From: Sphingomonadales bacterium
GTDB taxonomy: Bacteria > Bacteroidota > Bacteroidia > Flavobacteriales_D > Crocinitomicaceae
Assembly: GCA_016872115.1 (NCBI GenBank)
Contig: VHBC01000002.1
Coordinates: 124,001-188,000 of the forward strand
Direction of reading: 5' to 3'
Length of the DNA: 64,000 nt
The notes beneath the pieces were generated by a model that saw only the letters and a program-made list of their open reading frames with translations, had not been told where the DNA came from and did not search any database. Both the position numbers and the translations under genes were made by a program. Shown here piece by piece: positions 1 through 7,186 of this stretch (its first letter is position 1; every line of letters begins with the position of its first letter).

Positions 1-1299
1 AGATTTTTGGGTTTGATCAAGCGCCACAACAGCTTGAAGCAAGTAACCCAGGTATTGGCCTCCTTCCATGCGTTCTTGCGGATGTTTGCAGTTATCGCAT
101 TTCTCTTGGCAATTGCTTTGATTGAAATCTTCGCCAAAGTAATGCAAAATGAACTTGCGCCTGCAAACAGAGGTTTCGGCGTACGAAACGATTTCATGTA
201 AGAGTTGTTTACCTATTTCTTGCTCCGTAAGTGCTTTTACCTGTAAAAATTTTTCGAGTTTTTCGATGTCTTTATAGCTGTAAAAAGCGATGCATTCTCC
301 TACCCCACCGTCTCGGCCTGCACGACCTGTTTCTTGGTAATAACTTTCAATTGATTTTGGGATGTCGTGGTGAATGACATAACGCACATCTGGTTTGTCT
401 ATACCCATTCCAAAAGCAATAGTAGCAACGATCACCTCAACTTCCTCCATCAAAAATGCATCTTGATGTTTGGCTCTTGAGTTGGCATCTAGGCCCGCAT
501 GATAAGGCAGCGCATTGATGCCGTTGACTTGCAATAGCTCGGCGATTTCCTCTACTTTTTTGCGGCTCAGGCAATAAATAATTCCGCTCTGCCCTTCGTG
601 TTGTTTGATGTAACGAATAATTTGTTTTTCAACTTCTCTTTTTGGACGAATTTCATAATAAAGGTTGTCGCGGTTAAATGAAGACTTGAAAACATCAGCA
701 TCCAGCATATTGAGGTTTTTCTGGATATCGTATTGAACTTTTGGAGTTGCGGTTGCGGTTAAGGCAATGATGGGGACATTAGAAATCTTTTCGAATATTT
801 CACGAAGACGGCGGTACTCTGGTCTGAAGTCATGACCCCATTCAGAAATACAATGGGCTTCGTCAATCGCAAAAAAGGAAATCGGAACGGCCGCTAAGAA
901 ATCGATATTTTCTCGTTTGGTAAGTGATTCTGGCGCTACATATAGCATTTTGGTTTGGCCACTCAAAACGTCATCCTTTACCTGGGCAATTTCTGCTTTA
1001 CTCAGAGAAGAATTCAAGAAGTGTGCAACTTGCCCTGTTTGTGATAAACCACGCACGGCATCTACTTGATTCTTCATGAGGGCAATGAGCGGAGAAACAA
1101 CGATGGATGTTCCAGGTAAAATGAGCGAAGGCAGTTGGTAACAAAGTGATTTTCCGCCACCCGTAGGCATCAATACAAAGGTATTGCGACCAGCAATCAC
1201 ATTTTCTATGATTTGTTGTTGAGCGCCTTTGAAATGATCGTAACCAAAATAGGTCTTGAGGGCGTCCTTGAGGCGATATGGGGAGTTGATAAGCTGCAT
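1..1299 (-). CDS. recQ: ATP-dependent DNA helicase RecQ (3' end cut by window edge)
   Basis: 3'-5' superfamily 2 DNA helicase for recombination and stalled-fork repair. My minus-strand translation from the ATG at 1299 is open for 433 codons to the window edge. Walker A (PTGGGKS) lies near residue 45, and the DEAH box with the following C-I-S-E-W-G-H segment near residue 143. The RecQ zinc-binding cysteines sit at about 379, 397, 401 and 404 (CRR...NCQEKCDNC). The winged-helix and any HRDC domain would lie outside the window. The start is followed by MQLINSPYRLKDALK, a normal RecQ N-terminus. It is transcribed away from the window interior and has its own promoter at 1341-1370. Confidence 0.95.
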   Translation of the reverse strand, partial: MQLINSPYRLKDALKTYFGYDHFKGAQQQIIENVIAGRNTFVLMPTGGGKSLCYQLPSLILPGTSIVVSPLIALMKNQVDAVRGLSQTGQVAHFLNSSLSKAEIAQVKDDVLSGQTKMLYVAPESLTKRENIDFLAAVPISFFAIDEAHCISEWGHDFRPEYRRLREIFEKISNVPIIALTATATPKVQYDIQKNLNMLDADVFKSSFNRDNLYYEIRPKREVEKQIIRYIKQHEGQSGIIYCLSRKKVEEIAELLQVNGINALPYHAGLDANSRAKHQDAFLMEEVEVIVATIAFGMGIDKPDVRYVIHHDIPKSIESYYQETGRAGRDGGVGECIAFYSYKDIEKLEKFLQVKALTEQEIGKQLLHEIVSYAETSVCRRKFILHYFGEDFNQSNCQEKCDNCKHPQERMEGGQYLGYLLQAVVALDQTQKS

Positions 1300-1340
1300 G
1301 AAGCTAGACGGGAAACAACAGTTTTAAAAAGTTGTTCATT

Positions 1341-1370
1341 TAAATATAATGCAAATAATGCAAATAGCAA
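1341..1370 (-). promoter_or_regulatory. recQ promoter
   Basis: On the minus strand TTG (1370-1368) is followed after 19 bases by TATATTTA (1348-1341), 7 of 8 matches to the Bacteroidota minus-7 consensus TAnnTTTG. Two copies of ATTTGCATT lie in tandem within the spacer. The leader to the recQ ATG would be about 35 bases. Confidence 0.5.
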
Positions 1371-1385
1371 GTATTTACATGAAAA

Positions 1386-2003
1386 TTAACCGTTAAAAGC
1401 GACCACTTCTTTAACTTCGGGTAGATGCTGTTTGAGTAAGTTTTCAATTCCGCCTTTTAGCGTAGCGGTGGAGGACGGGCAACCCGCGCAGGAGCCTTTG
1501 AGCATGACTGTTACTTTGCCTTCTTCGTAACCAAGAAAGTCAATGGCACCGCCGTCGTTGGCCACTGCAGGGCGCACGTATTGGTCAAGTAGATCCATAA
1601 TGGCGTCGTCGAGCTCAGAGGGCGCAAAAGAAGCTGGCGATGGGTTTGCAGAGGGGCCTGCTGGGGTTTCTTGGTCTGCGTCGTGTTGTATTTGACTTGG
1701 CATGGCAATGAGCACTTCCTTGCCAAAACTGATCCATTCGCGAATAAATTCTCTGAGTTCCATAGTGATGAAATCCCAAGGAACATTGTCGGTTTTGGCA
1801 ACAGTGACAAAGTTGGAGGCTACAAAAACCTTAGAGACAAAAGGGAAGTCAAACAGTGCTTCGGCGAGTGGTGAGAATCCTTTGGCTGAAGACTTGCTGT
1901 CAAATTCAACCGAAGCACCCGTAGGCAAAAGATATTTGTTGGCCACAAACTTCATCGTTGAAGGGTTGGGCGTCATTTCGCTGTAGACTGTTACTGGAAT
2001 CAT
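1386..2003 (-). CDS. NifU/Nfu-type iron-sulfur cluster carrier
   Basis: Scaffold or carrier that hands Fe-S clusters to client enzymes in the cytoplasm. The N-terminal half is the Nfu N domain (M-T-P-N-P-S-T-M-K-F segment at about residues 9-18). The C-terminal half is the NifU_C domain with the cluster-binding CAGCPSS motif (cysteines near 172 and 175). An Ala/Pro/Ser-rich linker joins them. I chose the ATG at 2003 (205 aa) over the upstream in-frame ATG at 2033, because a good minus-7 element (2021-2028) lies inside the longer version and MIPVTVYSE is the family's usual start. It is a single-gene unit. Confidence 0.9.
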   Translation of the reverse strand: MIPVTVYSEMTPNPSTMKFVANKYLLPTGASVEFDSKSSAKGFSPLAEALFDFPFVSKVFVASNFVTVAKTDNVPWDFITMELREFIREWISFGKEVLIAMPSQIQHDADQETPAGPSANPSPASFAPSELDDAIMDLLDQYVRPAVANDGGAIDFLGYEEGKVTVMLKGSCAGCPSSTATLKGGIENLLKQHLPEVKEVVAFNG

Positions 2004-2011
2004 TTTACTTT

Positions 2012-2031
2012 GTTTACCTACAAAAGTAAAC
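2012..2031 (-). promoter_or_regulatory. nfu minus-7 element inside an inverted repeat
   Basis: On the minus strand TACTTTTG (2028-2021) matches TAnnTTTG exactly, 17 bases before the nfu ATG. It overlaps an inverted repeat, GTTTAC-N8-GTAAAC (2012-2031), that could be an operator. No clear minus-33 element was seen. Confidence 0.4.
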
Positions 2032-2045
2032 AATAAAAAGGGTGC

Positions 2046-2373
2046 CTAGTTCGGCAAATGCGCTTTTTCTAGTAAATCTAGTGCCGTTTTGACAGGTGAA
2101 AAAGCTGACGATGGAATTTCGACAAATAGCGTGTTCCAATTGGCCATAGCGCCATTCCAAAGTCCGGGCTGCTCAATGTATTTGATGTGTTTGCCTTGTT
2201 GTGTTTTATCGACCACAAAATAGGTGTCTGGATCTTTAAAGTCTTGGAGCGTGTGCGGATTACCGTGTAAATCGCAAGGACTCAGTAACCGGCCTCACCA
2301 CAGCGAGCGTTTGTTGGCCTCTGATTAAAGCCGCTTATTGGGCGGCGATTTCAGCAGAATGATCGACAGACAT
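2046..2373 (-). pseudogene. Decayed DUF4301 gene: fused N- and C-terminal remnants
   Basis: Reading the minus strand from 2297 to 2046 gives about 80 open codons ending in a stop, including PGLWNGAMANWNT and FSPVKTALDLL. From memory these match the end of DUF4301 proteins (usually about 500 aa). In another frame, an ATG at 2373 opens 12 codons, meets TAA at 2337-2335, then continues as ALIRGQQTLAVVRPVT, which resembles the start of DUF4301 proteins. Most of the gene body is missing and the two ends are out of frame near 2280-2297. I infer a large internal deletion followed by decay. The C-terminal match is strong and the N-terminal match is weaker. Confidence 0.65.
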
Positions 2374-2399
2374 TTAGGTTCTTTTCGTTAATTTGCGCT

Positions 2400-2897
2400 A
2401 TGTTTCGCTGCTTCGAATATACAGCTTTTCTTTGGAAGGCCAAAGGTCGGCACGGCACCCACTCGCCTTTTGCCTATTGGCTAGTGGACTGCGTGGCTCG
2501 GCTTCCCGATGCGCCCAATGCGTTCAATTCCAATGGAATACAATCTAAAAAATCCTATCGATTTGCCAACAAACTACTTAGGGAATTGCCGCAGCATGCA
2601 CTTAAATTAATGGATGAAAAAAACGCGGAAAAACACAAAGATTTGGAGCTTGTACCCCAAATCATTGTCATAAACGCGCCATTGAACACCAGTTGCTATC
2701 AACAAATAATGGAGAGCCGATTTCATCCAGACACCATTATCATCTTACCTCAATCCGTTTATAAAAGAAACCTACAAGCGTTAAAACTGCTTTATGAAGA
2801 CGCGCGTTTTCATTTTACGGCCGATTGTTTCTACTTTGCCTTGCTCAGCCCCAGACCAGGGCAAGCGAAGCAACATTTTTATCTAAAATTGGCTTGA
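2400..2897 (+). CDS. Shortened SAM-methyltransferase-like protein, probably inactive
   Basis: 165 aa. The N-terminus (LWKAKGRHGTHSPFAYWLVD) and the end (DCFYFALLSPRPGQAKQHFYLKL) match both ends of a Bacteroidota class I methyltransferase family usually about 240-260 aa long. The middle is short and lacks the glycine-rich SAM-binding loop (no GxGxG) and the usual acidic residue after beta 2. It is an intact open frame, so either a recent in-frame deletion or a retained non-enzymatic relic. It lies beside the DUF4301 relic. A TTAATTTG element (2388-2395) ends 4 bases before the ATG, suggesting a leaderless mRNA. Family assignment is from recalled sequence patterns. Confidence 0.6.
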   Translation: MFRCFEYTAFLWKAKGRHGTHSPFAYWLVDCVARLPDAPNAFNSNGIQSKKSYRFANKLLRELPQHALKLMDEKNAEKHKDLELVPQIIVINAPLNTSCYQQIMESRFHPDTIIILPQSVYKRNLQALKLLYEDARFHFTADCFYFALLSPRPGQAKQHFYLKLA

Positions 2898-2920
2898 CGC
2901 GTCAATAATCTTTAGATTTG
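2894..2920 (+). promoter_or_regulatory. Putative promoter of the beta-helix lipoprotein gene
   Basis: TTG at 2894-2896, then 16 bases, then TAGATTTG (2913-2920), an exact TAnnTTTG match, 14 bases before the ATG at 2935. The spacing is slightly shorter than the usual 19-23. Confidence 0.45.
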
Positions 2921-2934
2921 TGCGTTAACTGACT

Positions 2935-4338
2935 ATGCGCTTATTAATTGGGTTTTTGTTTCTTTGTACTGCCTTGCTAATGGCTACGCTGAGCTCTTGC
3001 AACAAACAAGTACTACTCTCCAAATCAAACCTTAACTTTTCAACCGACACTTTGGTATTCGACACTGTCTTTACCACAGTTGGATCCACCACAAAATCTT
3101 TCAAACTTTACAACCCTGACCAGCGCAGTGTTCAAATCGAAGAAATTGAACTCATGGGTGGTTCCAATTCTGTATTTCGTATTAATGTGGACGGCGCTTC
3201 AGGCCCCAAACACGAAGACCTCATTTTAGAGGCCAAAGATTCACTATTTGTTTTTGTAGAAGTGACGCTTCAGGCCAACAACAGTACCAACCCGCTGATC
3301 ATCGAAGACTCTATTCGATTTAGAACCAATGGCAAAGACCAATACGTCAAATTAGCTGCTTGGGGGCAAGACGCTTATTTCCACTACTCCAATTTTCAGC
3401 TCGATTCTCTGGATTTCAACGAAGGGGTATGGCCAAACGACAAACCCCATGTGATTTACGGAGCGGCAATTGTAGATTCAGCCAAAACGCTCACCATTCA
3501 AGCCGGAACAAAAGTTTACTTGCACAAAAATGCTTTGCTATACGTATACAAAGGTTCTTTGCAAATAGAAGGTCATTTGGGCAATGAGGTCGTTTTTCAA
3601 GGCGATAGACTCGAACAAGACTATCAAGACGTTTCAGGTCAATACTACGGCATATATCTGCATCAGGCGCTTCCAAGTTCAATCAATTACGCCATTCTTA
3701 AAAACGGCACCTCTGGGGTTCACCTCTACAGCGAGGACCCGAGCAACAATGGTTATACGCTCGATATCCAGAACACCCAAATATTCAATCAGGCACGCTA
3801 CGGTATTTTTATTTTTGCAGGTGCCAAAGTCAAAGCAGAAAATTGTCTGATCTCACACAATGGCACACATGCGTTGCTGGTATTGCAAGGCGGCAATTTC
3901 AATTTCAATCATTGTGATTTACTAGGCTATGGCGCCTCTACCAATCCAGCGGTAGGGATCAGTAATTATTACAACGATTACAACCAAAACCAAACGTTGG
4001 TTTCCAGCATAGATGAAGGGATTTTTAAGAATTGTGTCATCTATGGAAACCTCGATACAGAAATTGCCATGGATACCATTCAAATGGCAGGTGTACAGCT
4101 GAATTTTGACTTTGACTATAGTGTTTTCAAATCGGAAACAACCTACACAGATAGCTTTTACGGCAGCAACCTCTTTTGGAATCTTGCACCGCTTTTCACC
4201 AATACGGCAGAACGCGACTTTCATTTTGCCGCCAATTCATCGCTAAGCAATAAAGGAATCAGTTCTGCAGTCTTTACTGATATTTTGGGCCAAGGTCGTG
4301 GTAATCCGCCTGACATTGGGGCTATTGAATTACCATAA
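2935..4338 (+). CDS. Lipoprotein with right-handed beta-helix domain
   Basis: 467 aa. The signal peptide ends in a lipobox (LSSC, Cys about residue 22), so it is predicted to be lipid-anchored in the cell envelope. Residues about 30-140 look like a beta-sandwich (choice-of-anchor type). Residues about 170-440 carry repeated beta-strand turns with Asn/Gly-rich loops and the G-T-K-V-Y-L style strands of parallel beta-helix proteins. The end (GRGNPPDIGAIELP) is the usual end of Bacteroidota proteins with this helix. No catalytic residues are evident and no substrate can be named. It converges on mdh across a shared terminator. Confidence 0.75.
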   Translation: MRLLIGFLFLCTALLMATLSSCNKQVLLSKSNLNFSTDTLVFDTVFTTVGSTTKSFKLYNPDQRSVQIEEIELMGGSNSVFRINVDGASGPKHEDLILEAKDSLFVFVEVTLQANNSTNPLIIEDSIRFRTNGKDQYVKLAAWGQDAYFHYSNFQLDSLDFNEGVWPNDKPHVIYGAAIVDSAKTLTIQAGTKVYLHKNALLYVYKGSLQIEGHLGNEVVFQGDRLEQDYQDVSGQYYGIYLHQALPSSINYAILKNGTSGVHLYSEDPSNNGYTLDIQNTQIFNQARYGIFIFAGAKVKAENCLISHNGTHALLVLQGGNFNFNHCDLLGYGASTNPAVGISNYYNDYNQNQTLVSSIDEGIFKNCVIYGNLDTEIAMDTIQMAGVQLNFDFDYSVFKSETTYTDSFYGSNLFWNLAPLFTNTAERDFHFAANSSLSNKGISSAVFTDILGQGRGNPPDIGAIELP

Positions 4339-4345
4339 AATGGGC

Positions 4346-4382
4346 AAAAAAAAACCGTGAGCGTGCTCTCGGTTTTTTTTTC
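4346..4382. terminator. Bidirectional rho-independent terminator
   Basis: An A-run, then AAAACCG-T-GAG, loop CGTG, CTC-T-CGGTTTT and a T-run. It sits between the convergent stops of the lipoprotein (4338) and mdh (4395) and can serve both strands. Confidence 0.85.
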
Positions 4383-4394
4383 CAATAATGGTGC

Positions 4395-5333
4395 TTATGC
4401 GTTGGCAATCATGTTGTCAAGAACATCCATAACACCTTTTACAGCTTCGGCAGAATCCATTAACAGCGCACGCTCTGCGTCGTTGAGCTGAAGTTCGATG
4501 ATCTTTTCGATACCGTTCTTACCCAATACCACTGGTACACCAAGGTAGATATCAGATAAACCATATTCTCCTTGTAACCAAGCGCACACAGGGAAAATGC
4601 GTTTTTGATCGCGAATGACGGCTTCTACCATTTGGGCAGCAGCTGCACCTGGCGCATACCACGCTGAGGTGCCGAGTAATTTGACGATTTCACCACCTCC
4701 GAATTTAGTGCGCTCAATAATTTCATTCAAACGCGCTTCGTCGATGAGTTCTGTAACTGGAATACCACCTACTGTGGTGTAACGCGGCAGTGGCACCATA
4801 GTGTCGCCGTGGCCACCCATAAGTACAGCTTGAATATCTTTTGGAGAAACATTGAGTTCTTCAGCCAAAAATGCACGGTAACGGGCTGTATCGAGCACAC
4901 CTGCCATACCAAACACGCGTGAAGATGGCATGTTGGCATTAAGGTAAGCACAATAAGTCATGACGTCTAGTGGATTGGAAACCACAATGATAATGGCGTT
5001 TGGCGAGTATTTCACTACGTTTTCAGTCACGGTCTTAACGATACCTGCATTGGTCGCGATAAGGTCGTCACGAGACATCCCTGGTTTGCGCGGCAAACCG
5101 GAGGTAATGACAACAACGTCTGAATCTGCTGTACGGGAATAATCATTGGTGGAACCAACTGTACGAGAATCATAAAGGTTAATTGGGGCTGTTTGCCAGA
5201 TATCTAGGGCCTTGCCTTCAGCAAATCCTTCTTTGATATCGAGCAATACAATTTCATTGGTTATTTCACGGGTAGCCAATACATCAGCACAAGTTGCGCC
5301 AACGTTTCCTGCGCCTACAACAGTTACTTTCAT
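4395..5333 (-). CDS. mdh: Malate dehydrogenase
   Basis: NAD-dependent oxidation of malate to oxaloacetate in the TCA cycle. 312 aa, the length of the LDH-like MDH group found in Bacteroidota. Rossmann motif GAGNVGATCA at residues 7-16; NAD-contacting Asp near 32; substrate arginines in PRKPGMSR (82 and 88); L-D-T-A-R (148/151); catalytic His175 in GGHGDTM. R82 rather than Q marks it as malate-specific rather than lactate-specific. It is a single gene divergent from the ECF sigma gene. Confidence 0.96.
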   Translation of the reverse strand: MKVTVVGAGNVGATCADVLATREITNEIVLLDIKEGFAEGKALDIWQTAPINLYDSRTVGSTNDYSRTADSDVVVITSGLPRKPGMSRDDLIATNAGIVKTVTENVVKYSPNAIIIVVSNPLDVMTYCAYLNANMPSSRVFGMAGVLDTARYRAFLAEELNVSPKDIQAVLMGGHGDTMVPLPRYTTVGGIPVTELIDEARLNEIIERTKFGGGEIVKLLGTSAWYAPGAAAAQMVEAVIRDQKRIFPVCAWLQGEYGLSDIYLGVPVVLGKNGIEKIIELQLNDAERALLMDSAEAVKGVMDVLDNMIANA

Positions 5334-5426
5334 TTGTTATGATTTTTAGGTTGATAAAAGCTTTTGCGTGACGAATTTACGCATAGTTCATAAAAAATCC
5401 TTTTTTTTGGCGCTAAATAAAAAACG

Positions 5427-5461
5427 TTTTGAATATCAAGGCAACCTGCGCATTAGCTTTG
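5427..5461 (+). promoter_or_regulatory. Promoter of the ECF sigma operon
   Basis: TTTTG (5427-5431), 22 bases, then TAGCTTTG (5454-5461), an exact TAnnTTTG match, 20 bases before the TTG start. It looks like a housekeeping-sigma promoter rather than an ECF autoregulatory one. Confidence 0.55.
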
Positions 5462-5481
5462 CGTTAAGTAATTATTGAAAA

Positions 5482-6057
5482 TTGGAGCAGCAAGACAACT
5501 TAAAACAAATTGTGGAGGGATGCCTCAGGGGTGAGCGACGCGCCCAAGAGCGTTTGTTCTCAATGTTTTATGGTAAAATGATGGCTGTCAGTATGCGCTA
5601 TATCAGCGAACGCGACAGCGCTCAAGAGGTGCTCCAAGTTTCATTTTTAAAGGTCTTTGACAAATTGGAACATTTTGATTTTACTGGCTCGCTAGAAGGC
5701 TGGATCCGCAGAATTGTAAGCAATACTGCTATTGATCACCTTCGAAAAGCAAAGAAAAACCCTTTTTTATCTGACCAAGACAACGATTTCAAGTCAATGG
5801 CGCTGGATCCAATGCTCGAACAAGAACAACTAGAACACACCCAGCTAAAGGCCAAACTAGCCCAAGACGCCATTACCAAATTATCTCCAGCCTACAGAAC
5901 CGTATTTAACTTGTATGTCATGGAAGAGCTTAGTCATAAAGAAATTGCCGAATTACTCGGTATTTCAGAGGGCACATCAAAATCCAATTTGGCAAAAGCA
6001 AAAATGAATTTGCAGCGCCTATTAAATGAACAATTTACACTGATCGAAAAACGATGA
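5482..6057 (+). CDS. RNA polymerase sigma factor, ECF subfamily
   Basis: 191 aa. Region 2 spans about residues 25-95 (FSMFYGKMMAVSMRY...AQEVLQVSFLKVF, then W-I-R-R-I-V-S-N-T-A-I-D). Region 4 spans about 130-185, with a clear helix-turn-helix (LSHKEIAELLGISEGTSKSNL). The start is TTG: an in-frame stop lies two codons upstream and no ATG is near, so translation probably begins at this weak codon. The stop overlaps the ATG of the next gene (ATGA), a usual sigma/anti-sigma arrangement. Confidence 0.9.
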   Translation: MEQQDNLKQIVEGCLRGERRAQERLFSMFYGKMMAVSMRYISERDSAQEVLQVSFLKVFDKLEHFDFTGSLEGWIRRIVSNTAIDHLRKAKKNPFLSDQDNDFKSMALDPMLEQEQLEHTQLKAKLAQDAITKLSPAYRTVFNLYVMEELSHKEIAELLGISEGTSKSNLAKAKMNLQRLLNEQFTLIEKR

Positions 6058-7127
6058 AAGATCAATTTGAAAAAAATATCAAATCAATAGTAGAGGAATT
6101 CTCCTATGATTACGATCCAAAAGCCTGGGAAGCGCTTTCTGAAAAGTTGCCTAAAGGTAAATCTGGATTTTCTACACTCGCAAAATTAACCGGAGCACTC
6201 ATCATTGCAGCAGGGGCATTGACTTTCTGGATGCTCAATAGCAAATCACCTTTGGTAAAATCGGTAACCCAAAAAGAAGTGAGCACCACGAAAATGACCG
6301 ACAAAACACGTTCGGAACAAAAGCAAAACCAAAGCGCCGAAAATACGCCAAACACCGTCGTTGTTTCTTCCCAAGTTCTGACCGAACAATCCAACATCCA
6401 AGCAGAAGGTCAACAAGAAAACAGCGTACTCATGCAACAAAATAAGGTTGCTTCAAATCATACGCAACAACTTACACACGCTGAGCAAAACAGCGCCCTA
6501 TTTCTGAACGCGAAGCAGCCAACTCAAATTACCAAGGAAAACGAGCCTGAAACTCAACAGCAATCGAATGTTGTAAATACACCATGCAAAGGTCCAAAGA
6601 TCAACTTAGACGCCGATGCGATCAACTATGAGGATGGAACGCCGCGCATCAAAGTGAGCGCCGATTGTAATGGGTCGGATATTACCTGGGGTGCCAATGG
6701 AACACTTCAGAACAAAAAGAGCCGCGGCGTTGAGTTATTGGCCTTTAAAGGACAAACCTACACCATCAGCGCTCAAGCGCAGCTAGACGGCTGCACCAGC
6801 ACAGAAACCATCAAAATTACCGCCAACGAAGACTACAACTTGCTTGCTGTCAATGCATTTAATCCGCAATCCAGAGACGAGCGCAACGCCACCTTCATGC
6901 CATACGCATTGACCATCCGTAATGTGCACTTTGAAATGCTCATCATTGATCCGGACAATGGTTCAGTTATATTCAAAACCACCGATGCTCAAAATGCCTG
7001 GGATGGAATAGACCAACGAAATGGCCAACTCATTCCAGCACAAAAAGCCTACATTTGGAAAGTGGTGATCAAAGATCCTCTTCCTAACGAAAAATCGACC
7101 TATACCGGCACAATCGTTCGGATTTAG
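6054..7127 (+). CDS. Membrane-anchored putative anti-sigma partner with gliding-motility-type C-terminal domain
   Basis: 357 aa. A cytoplasmic N-terminus of about 38 aa (with YDPKAWEAL) precedes one transmembrane helix (about 40-60). A Gln/Asn/Thr-rich linker (about 70-175) follows, then two beta-rich segments. The last about 90 residues (FMPYALTIRN...TTDAQNAWDGI...NGQLIPAQKAYIWKV...YTGTIVRI) resemble the gliding-motility-associated C-terminal (CHU_C) domain normally found at the end of T9SS cargo. The position overlapping the sigma gene suggests the short N-terminus holds the sigma factor. No zinc-binding anti-sigma motif is seen. The function is inferred from context. Confidence 0.7.
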   Translation: MKDQFEKNIKSIVEEFSYDYDPKAWEALSEKLPKGKSGFSTLAKLTGALIIAAGALTFWMLNSKSPLVKSVTQKEVSTTKMTDKTRSEQKQNQSAENTPNTVVVSSQVLTEQSNIQAEGQQENSVLMQQNKVASNHTQQLTHAEQNSALFLNAKQPTQITKENEPETQQQSNVVNTPCKGPKINLDADAINYEDGTPRIKVSADCNGSDITWGANGTLQNKKSRGVELLAFKGQTYTISAQAQLDGCTSTETIKITANEDYNLLAVNAFNPQSRDERNATFMPYALTIRNVHFEMLIIDPDNGSVIFKTTDAQNAWDGIDQRNGQLIPAQKAYIWKVVIKDPLPNEKSTYTGTIVRI

Positions 7128-7152
7128 TCCCCCGCAACTCAACGGAATTACT

Positions 7153-7160
7153 TACATTTG
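7153..7160 (+). promoter_or_regulatory. mutL minus-7 element
   Basis: TACATTTG, an exact TAnnTTTG match, 26 bases before the mutL ATG at 7187. An upstream TTT at 7123-7125 is a weak minus-33 candidate. Confidence 0.4.
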
Positions 7161-7186
7161 TTGAACCCGATTCAACGTGAGTACCC

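Noticed and set aside
1341-1366. Tandem ATTTGCATT copies before recQ as a repeat array
   Set aside because: Only two copies; better explained as part of the promoter spacer.
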